This document shows, piece after piece, positions 61,607 to 64,000 of a DNA stretch of 64,000 nucleotides (position 1 is its first letter; the number at the start of each line of letters is the position of its first letter). Source of the stretch: Streptomyces sp. NBC_00239 (lineage in GTDB: Bacteria; Actinomycetota; Actinomycetes; Streptomycetales; Streptomycetaceae); NCBI RefSeq assembly GCF_036194065.1, contig NZ_CP108095.1:1550001-1614000 (forward strand), written 5' to 3'. The notes below the pieces were generated by a model. That model made no database searches and was not told the DNA's origin. It was given only the letters and a program-made list of their open reading frames with translations. The position numbers were made by a program, and so were the translations under genes.

Positions 61607-62986
61607 CTACGCGGTGGCGAGGAACGACACGGCCCGCTCGTCCAGCTCGGCCGCACAGCGAAGCCCCCGGGCCCGGAAGGGTGCGAGGTCGGCCCGCATG
61701 GTCTTGACGGCCTTGCGGGTCCGCACGGAGCGGACGCCTTCCATGTGGTCCATGGCCTGCCCGAACGTGGCGCACGCCTGCTCGATCCGGCCACGCTTGA
61801 GGTGGAGCTCCGCTCCCGCGACCAGGTCGAGGGCCACGATCCGGGCGTAGGTTCCGGCGGGCCTTGTGGCGGCGGCGTGCAGGTACTCGGCGGCGGCGGC
61901 CCGGTGGTCCCCGAGGGTTTCGAATACCTTCGCCGTCCGGGAGAACACCGACGGCGCCACAGGCCCCCACGCCAGGCCCCAGAACGGCACCTCGTCGCCC
62001 CGCTGGCTGCCCTGTTCCAGCAGGGCGCGGGCCCGGCCGACTTCGGCGAGGGCAGCGGCCGACAGTCCCGTCTTGGCCAGGGTGTGGGCGTGGACGACTC
62101 GGAAAAGGGCTTCGGTCTGGGAGTCCACGCGGCCCTTGGCCCGGGTGAGGCCGGTCTCGGCGAGGCCCTGGCAGTGCTCGGGACGGTGCAGCTTGAGCCC
62201 CTGCATGGCCATGGTCCGCATCACGAACCCGTCATGGCCGGGCAGCCCGGACTCTACGGCGAGCCCGTAGGACTGGAGGTAGTAGCGCTGGGCGAGGCCC
62301 TGCTGTCCGGCGTCGTAGGACTTCCAGCCCAGCAAATGGACGCCCCGGCTCGCGGCGGACAGCATCTGGGCGCGGATCTCGTCCGTGCGGAACCGGCCCC
62401 GGCACAGCGGCGCGACGTCGTCGCGGAGGTAGGTCACCAAGGCGGAGCGGCCGTGCTGGCCGCCATGGCGTTCGTCCATGTCGGAGAACATGCCGATCAT
62501 GTCGCGCACGGCGTTGACCTCGGCCATCCCGATGACCTGACCGGTGCGGGCGGCTGCGGCCCTCTCCGCGATGTCGCGTACGTACGCCAGGGGCAGGGCT
62601 GCGGCGGCCACCGAGTAGGCGGAGGCCGACAGGAAGCGTCTGCGGTCCAACTCGGCCCTCCACATCGGGATCAGGGAGTCGATCGGGTCGCCCCCCAGCG
62701 TGAGACCGATGCTGTCATGGCCGTCCGGGTCGCCGTCGGCGAGGCCCAACTCCACGGGAGTCAGGAGGCGACCCAGGCGGCGGGAGAGCGCGACGGCCAG
62801 ATAGCGGGCCGTGTCGGGCTGCGGTCGGGCGCCCTGCACCCAGTGGTCCACGGCCGACTTGTTTGTCCGCAAGGCCGTCCCGCACTCGGCCGCGACGGAC
62901 CGAACCGCTTTCGCGACGGCCTCGTACGTTAAGCCGGACTCCGCGATCACATCGCGGAGACGGTCGTTCGGTGTGCGTGTGGCCAT
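61607..62986 (-). CDS. XRE/TPR regulator with internal RR motif (copy 2)
   Basis: This 459-residue paralogue of the protein at 59983 has the same parts: N-terminal DNA-binding helices (about 6-80: NDRLRDVIAESGLTYEAVAK), RRRFLSASAYSVAAAALPL at about 125-145, then TPR-like helices (GWKSYDAGQQGLAQRYYLQS). The ATG at 62986 was preferred over the GTG at 63073, which is in frame through the conserved upstream box. It is divergent from the DUF6415-like gene at 63150. Confidence 0.8.
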   Translation of the reverse strand: MATRTPNDRLRDVIAESGLTYEAVAKAVRSVAAECGTALRTNKSAVDHWVQGARPQPDTARYLAVALSRRLGRLLTPVELGLADGDPDGHDSIGLTLGGDPIDSLIPMWRAELDRRRFLSASAYSVAAAALPLAYVRDIAERAAAARTGQVIGMAEVNAVRDMIGMFSDMDERHGGQHGRSALVTYLRDDVAPLCRGRFRTDEIRAQMLSAASRGVHLLGWKSYDAGQQGLAQRYYLQSYGLAVESGLPGHDGFVMRTMAMQGLKLHRPEHCQGLAETGLTRAKGRVDSQTEALFRVVHAHTLAKTGLSAAALAEVGRARALLEQGSQRGDEVPFWGLAWGPVAPSVFSRTAKVFETLGDHRAAAAEYLHAAATRPAGTYARIVALDLVAGAELHLKRGRIEQACATFGQAMDHMEGVRSVRTRKAVKTMRADLAPFRARGLRCAAELDERAVSFLATA

Positions 62987-63030
62987 GAAGCACCTGCCCG
63001 TATACCCGATATACCGCTTGCCCTCGCCGA

Positions 63031-63071
63031 CACGGTACCCCGCCCCGATCACCGTGAGTTGAATAGTCGTC
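63031..63071 (-). promoter_or_regulatory. conserved 41-bp box upstream of XRE/TPR gene 2
   Basis: Second copy of the box at 61397: CACGGT (63031-63036) and ACCGTG (63051-63056) with the same 14-bp spacing, then GAGTT-AATAG-CGT. It lies 44 bp upstream of the gene start and 79 bp from the divergent gene. Confidence 0.7.
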
Positions 63072-63149
63072 ATGCCCGAGGGACCGGCCGCCCGGCGGCC
63101 TTCTCGGTGCTGCTCTCATCCGGATCAGCCGTGAACAGGAGCTATGGAG

Positions 63150-63554
63150 ATGTCACGCACGAGCGCACCGATCCTCCCCGCCCGCCCCAGGACCGGCATC
63201 ACACCGCCGGCGCAGGTGCTGCCGGCCACCTCTTCCGTGGACGTCGCCTGCGACATCGACACCGCCCTCGCTCTCGCCGACCACGCCCCTCACGGCACGG
63301 CCGCCGCCCAGCTTCGGGAGCGGCTGCGGCAGCACATCACCAACCTCGCCGTGCCCGCCCAGGAGTTCGCCGACTGGATGCCGGACGGCAGGGGCCGCGA
63401 CATAGCTCTCGCCACGGTCCACCACGCCCGCAACATGGCCGCCACGCAGGGCGGGGACCCGGTCGCCTCGCTGCGGCTGCTGGCCAAGCTGGCCCAGCAC
63501 CTGGCCCGGTACGCCGCCGACAACCACTCGCCCGCCAGACGGCGGGCCGCCTGA
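63150..63554 (+). CDS. DUF6415-like small protein
   Basis: This 134-residue protein starts at ATG 63150, 9 nt after AGGAG; the remnant at 61532 uses the same start. A Pro/Ala/Thr-rich N-terminus leads into helices (AAQLRERLRQHITNLAVPA, GRGRDIALATVHHARNMA, LRLLAKLAQHLARYAAD). These resemble the family RefSeq calls DUF6415, natural product biosynthesis protein, whose function is unknown. It usually lies beside XRE/TPR regulators, as here. Confidence 0.65.
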   Translation: MSRTSAPILPARPRTGITPPAQVLPATSSVDVACDIDTALALADHAPHGTAAAQLRERLRQHITNLAVPAQEFADWMPDGRGRDIALATVHHARNMAATQGGDPVASLRLLAKLAQHLARYAADNHSPARRRAA

Positions 63555-63556
63555 CC

Positions 63557-63598
63557 GGCCCCGGCCGTGGCCTGACCTTGGCGGCCGCGGCCGGGGCC
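63557..63598 (+). terminator. stem-loop after DUF6415-like gene
   Basis: GGCCCCGGCC (63557-63566) pairs perfectly with GGCCGGGGCC (63589-63598), just after the stop codon. Confidence 0.6.
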
Positions 63599-63680
63599 CT
63601 CCACCCGCGGCAAGTACTCCACAGCACCTTCGCCGGCGCACTGCTCCGCACCACCTCCGACCGTCATCGAGGAGCCCACC

Positions 63681-64000
63681 GTGAACACCACCGTCAGCCC
63701 GGACAACGTCTTCGCCTATGCGGACGAGCAGATCGCCCAGGCCGCCGCCGCCCTGTGGCCGGACGGCCCGGTGGTGGTCGGCCCGCACATCCCGTCGGTG
63801 ACCGGGTACGTCCGCCGGGTGGAGGCTGCCGGGCGGCCGCTGTTCGCGAAGGTGTCCCTGCTGGGGGTGTCGCTGGCGTCGGTGCTGCGCGGCACGCACG
63901 GGGACTGGGCGGAGGTGAGGGCCAAACAGGCCGCGTACTTATCGTCGCCCGGCGCGCTGCTGGAGCGGGAGGCCGCCCAGTACGGGGCACTGGCCGGAGC
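63681..64000 (+). CDS. phosphotransferase-like protein with TTA codon, 3' partial
   Basis: The GTG at 63681, with GAGGAG 7 nt upstream, starts a frame open to the window end (at least 106 residues). The N-terminal lobe of a kinase fold is suggested by VVVGPHIPSVTGYVRRVEA and LFAKVSLLG, where the Lys could bind ATP. It resembles aminoglycoside-phosphotransferase-like proteins encoded near XRE/DUF6415 genes. Codon 87 (63939-63941) is TTA, which in Streptomyces needs the bldA tRNA, so its expression may be developmentally controlled. The family call is tentative because only the N-terminus is seen. Confidence 0.6.
   Translation, partial: MNTTVSPDNVFAYADEQIAQAAAALWPDGPVVVGPHIPSVTGYVRRVEAAGRPLFAKVSLLGVSLASVLRGTHGDWAEVRAKQAAYLSSPGALLEREAAQYGALAG

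Noticed and set aside
62987..63073. N-terminal extension of XRE/TPR regulator 2 through the conserved box
   Set aside because: The same stretch upstream of regulator 1 is interrupted by a stop before its start codon, so the similarity is better explained by a DNA-level regulatory box.
1..64000. tRNA gene as integration target for the repeats
   Set aside because: No GGTTCGA-type T-loop with flanking acceptor stem was recognised near 30.5, 53.7 or 58.4 kb; the repeats are therefore not called att sites.
1..64000. CRISPR array
   Set aside because: No regularly spaced short direct repeats were seen.

Overview
The window is very high in G+C, with strong third-position G/C bias, many 4-nt ATGA/GTGA gene overlaps, leaderless-type promoters and actinobacterial families (DUF3093, CmtR-like ArsR proteins, XRE/TPR regulators). 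It also has a TTA codon in an otherwise TTA-poor setting. All of this points to Streptomyces or a close relative. No tRNA, rRNA or CRISPR array was seen. Most of the window is a metal-resistance and envelope-redox island, with copper dominant and a cadmium/lead/zinc section inside it.

Positions 1-8.8 kb hold a copper delivery and thiol-redox cluster: a CopD-CtaG membrane protein (cut by the window edge), DsbA-like, beta-carbonic anhydrase, DUF3093, an LpqS-like small exported protein, DUF3105-DUF305, TlpA-like, CcdA and Sco1. A second DUF3105-DUF305 pair in inverted orientation closes it. From 9 to 13.2 kb come UspA, a CDF transporter, a hydrolase, and a CmtR-regulated CDF + isoprenylcysteine-methyltransferase-like operon. 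From 14.4 to 18.9 kb are a YcnI-like copper protein and an operon resembling lpqS-cysK2-Rv0849 of the mycobacterial copper (RicR) regulon. From 19.1 to 26.5 kb are a second CmtR-like/CDF/LspA/methyltransferase operon, a Tn3-family transposase remnant, and an operon of CDF, ZIP-like, DivIVA-domain and Cys/His-rich 77-residue proteins.

From 27 to 53.5 kb is the main copper region. It contains a CopC-CopD fusion; a cupredoxin/P1B-ATPase/YHS fusion; DUF4396, HMA and a frameshifted TauE/DsbD-cupredoxin gene; a second lpqS/cysK2/MFS operon; a DHA2-type MFS exporter; DUF305 and beta-propeller lipoproteins; and csoR, copA and copZ. Six GC-rich palindromes of the CsoR-operator type (35.3, 44.0 twice, 49.6, 52.4 and 52.5 kb) tie several of these into one probable CsoR regulon. 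At least seven small signal-anchored proteins lie at the heads of these operons, most behind a -10 box placed 6-10 nt before the start codon.

From 54.2 to 58.1 kb is a three-gene Lamassu / ABC-three-component anti-phage cassette: Cap4-type nuclease, small middle component, SMC-like ATPase. It lies between two copies of a degenerate direct repeat (53.7 and 58.4 kb) whose third copy is at 30.5 kb, which suggests insertion by an integrative event. From 58.8 to 64 kb are a SulP remnant, a glycosyltransferase, two tandemly duplicated XRE/TPR regulators with a conserved 41-bp upstream box, a probable DUF6415 gene, and the start of a phosphotransferase-like gene carrying a TTA (bldA-type) codon.
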